Positions 62,767 to 64,000 of a DNA stretch of 64,000 nt are shown here, piece by piece. The position numbers were made by a program, and so were the translations under genes. This DNA comes from JAGVSZ01 sp963747775 (lineage in GTDB: Bacteria > Pseudomonadota > Gammaproteobacteria > Burkholderiales > SG8-39): positions 225,296 through 289,295 of the forward strand of contig CAVVGT010000008.1 of the NCBI GenBank assembly GCA_963747775.1. Direction: 5' to 3'. The notes beneath the pieces are model-generated. The model saw only the letters and a list, made by a program, of their open reading frames with translations. It did not search any database and was not told the origin of the DNA. How positions within the stretch are numbered: the stretch's first letter is position 1; every line of letters starts with the position of its first letter.

Positions 62767-64000
62767 ATGACGTATGTGCGTTCATTTCGTACAGCCACAC
62801 CGCCGATGGCAAGCTTGCACCGGCTCTCCAGTTCGGCCTGCACCGGTTCGCCAAGCCTTGGTATCGGCTTCGTGCGCTTCGCGTTTTCCGCGAAAAGCTA
62901 GCCTGTCGGCCAATCCGGCTCTATGGCCCTCAATTGAAAAGGCCCTCGCCGAAGCAAGTACTTTCTGCTGATGGCCTCGCCCGAGGCAGCGCGCTCGCCT
63001 TGGGTCCAGAAAGAGGTTGATTGGTGGCTCGCGAACCGATCTATCGAAAACGTGCTGATCGTGCTTACCGAGGGCGAGATTGCGTGGGACGGAATGGCTG
63101 GTGATTTCGACTGGGCTCTCACTACCGCCCTGCCGAACCGCTGGCTGAGGCGATTTGCGCACGTCGCTCTACGTGGATTGCGATGGGCGCAGACCGAGGA
63201 CAAATTATCGCTGAGACATTCGCGAGTTTCGCGCTGCGTTCTGGATATTGCTGCGCCGTTGCATGGAAAGGCCAAGGACAGCTTAGACGGCGAGGACGTC
63301 AGAGAGAACCGGCGAACGAGGCGTATCGCCTGGGCAGCAGCATGTGGGTTGTTGTGCTACTACGGCATCGTCTGTGATCGGTGCGTTTCTCGCAATTCAG
63401 CAAAGGAACGTCGCTGAAGAACGAAGGCAGGTGGCGGTCGTCCGTCAACTGATCGCCACGCCGAGTCGCTCGCTTGTAGGCGCAAGCAATTGCCAGAAAA
63501 AGGAGATTGCTGGCCATGGAGTTCATCAAGCGGACTGGACGCCGGCCCGAATGCTCCCGTTGGAGTGTCATCGATCCGTGCATCGGGGGCTCGACCTTAC
63601 GCCACGCTTGGTCGCCGAGATGCGGCATGACGATGAGGTGAGGGCGCTGAAATTCACTCCCGATGGCAGGTATCTGGCGTCCGCGAGCAAAGATGGTACG
63701 GCGCGGCTATGGGAGCCCTCGTCGGGTATTCAGGTTGCGCGTATGTTACATGGAGGGCCGGTGCGGGCCCTCGGCTTTGGTCTGGATGACGACGTACTGG
63801 TTATCGGCGAGCGGAGACAACACGCATCGAGGACTGGCGCGTCCCGTGGGGACTCGAAGCCGGAGAGATCGACGTGCCGGCTGGCGCGGGGGGTCGGGTC
63901 GTCGCATTCAGTTCGAAGGGCGGGCTGGCGGCCGTCGATGGGAGTGCTGACATCTGGATCTTTGGGTTTCGTCCCGGACAGCAGACACGGCTGACGAGAA
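62767..64000 (+). pseudogene. TIR-domain plus WD40-repeat protein, frame-broken and cut by the window edge
   Basis: The start MTY is followed in the next frame by the TIR-type block AFISYSHTADGKLAPALQFG then LHRFAKPWYRLRALRVFR. Further pieces are SANPALWPSIEKALAEASTF, LLMASPEAARSPWVQKEVDW, NRSIENVLIVLTEGEIAWDG, GLRWAQTEDKLSLRHSRVSR and a hydrophobic segment after RRTRRIAWAAACGLL (likely a transmembrane helix). After a linker the first WD40 blade appears: MRHDDEVRALKFTPDGRYLA, SASKDGTARLWEPSSGIQVA, and a second, VRALGFGLDDDVLVI. The design (TIR effector, membrane helix, beta-propeller sensor) is that of large bacterial TIR-WD40 proteins, some suspected of roles in immunity. Frame changes near 62779, 62900, 62960 and after 63360. 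The 3' end lies outside. Confidence 0.75.

Overview
The window looks like a chromosomal contig from a high-GC betaproteobacterium. The evidence is the conserved order gyrA-serC-(serA)-pheA-hisC-tyrA-aroA-cmk-rpsA-ihfB-lapA-lapB, a tmRNA with the betaproteobacterial tag ANDERFALAA, the ubiG-gph-ompA block beside gyrA, heptose-LPS genes (rfaE1, hldD) next to cysM, and a PEP-CTERM protein. I cannot name a genus from sequence alone.

Layout. 0-8 kb: the 5' part of a glutaryl-CoA dehydrogenase gene and a 3-hydroxyacyl-CoA dehydrogenase gene (both frame-broken), a universal stress protein coupled to an acyl-CoA ligase, and a large DUF748/AsmA-like envelope protein. 7.7-8.4 kb: a small IS200/IS605-type element with hairpin-rich ends. 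8.5-11 kb: the 5-oxoprolinase operon pxpBCA, convergent with tmRNA. 11.4-15.9 kb (minus strand): gph, ubiG, two tandem OmpA-like genes and an MtaD-type deaminase. 16-36.6 kb (plus strand): a long run of housekeeping genes covering gyrase, serine, Phe/Tyr/His, CMP kinase, ribosomal protein S1, IHF-beta, LapAB control of LPS, UDP-glucose dehydrogenase, heptose synthesis, cysteine synthase, an exonuclease and an rRNA methylase. 36.6-39.6 kb: a Bax-inhibitor-like membrane protein, two tRNA-Ser genes, a small HTH protein and lysC.

Downstream of tRNA-Ser(GCU) at 39.5 kb the character changes to an accessory region running to the end of the window. It holds a WbuC-type cupin, several small unknown ORFs, a truncated tyrosine recombinase of the kind that travels with IS91 elements, a Tat-exported multicopper oxidase, a fragment of a TIR/deoxyribosyltransferase-like domain, a PEP-CTERM protein plus a second PEP-CTERM tail remnant, an exported acetamidase/formamidase with a small periplasmic binding-protein-like partner, an operon of one small and two giant proteins of unknown function (49.7-58.1 kb), a TPR fragment, an IS91 transposase fragment, a GH13 amylase-like gene, and the start of a TIR-WD40 protein that runs off the right edge.

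Reading frames: several core genes (rfaE1, cysM, rlmD, lysC) each carry exactly one extra base, and from about 49.7 kb to the end nearly every gene changes frame many times. Because all frames together still encode continuous recognisable proteins, uncorrected insertion/deletion errors in the assembly are the simplest explanation. True gene decay in the island cannot be excluded without reads. The most novel content is the giant-protein operon at 49.7-58.1 kb and the TIR-WD40 gene at the right edge.
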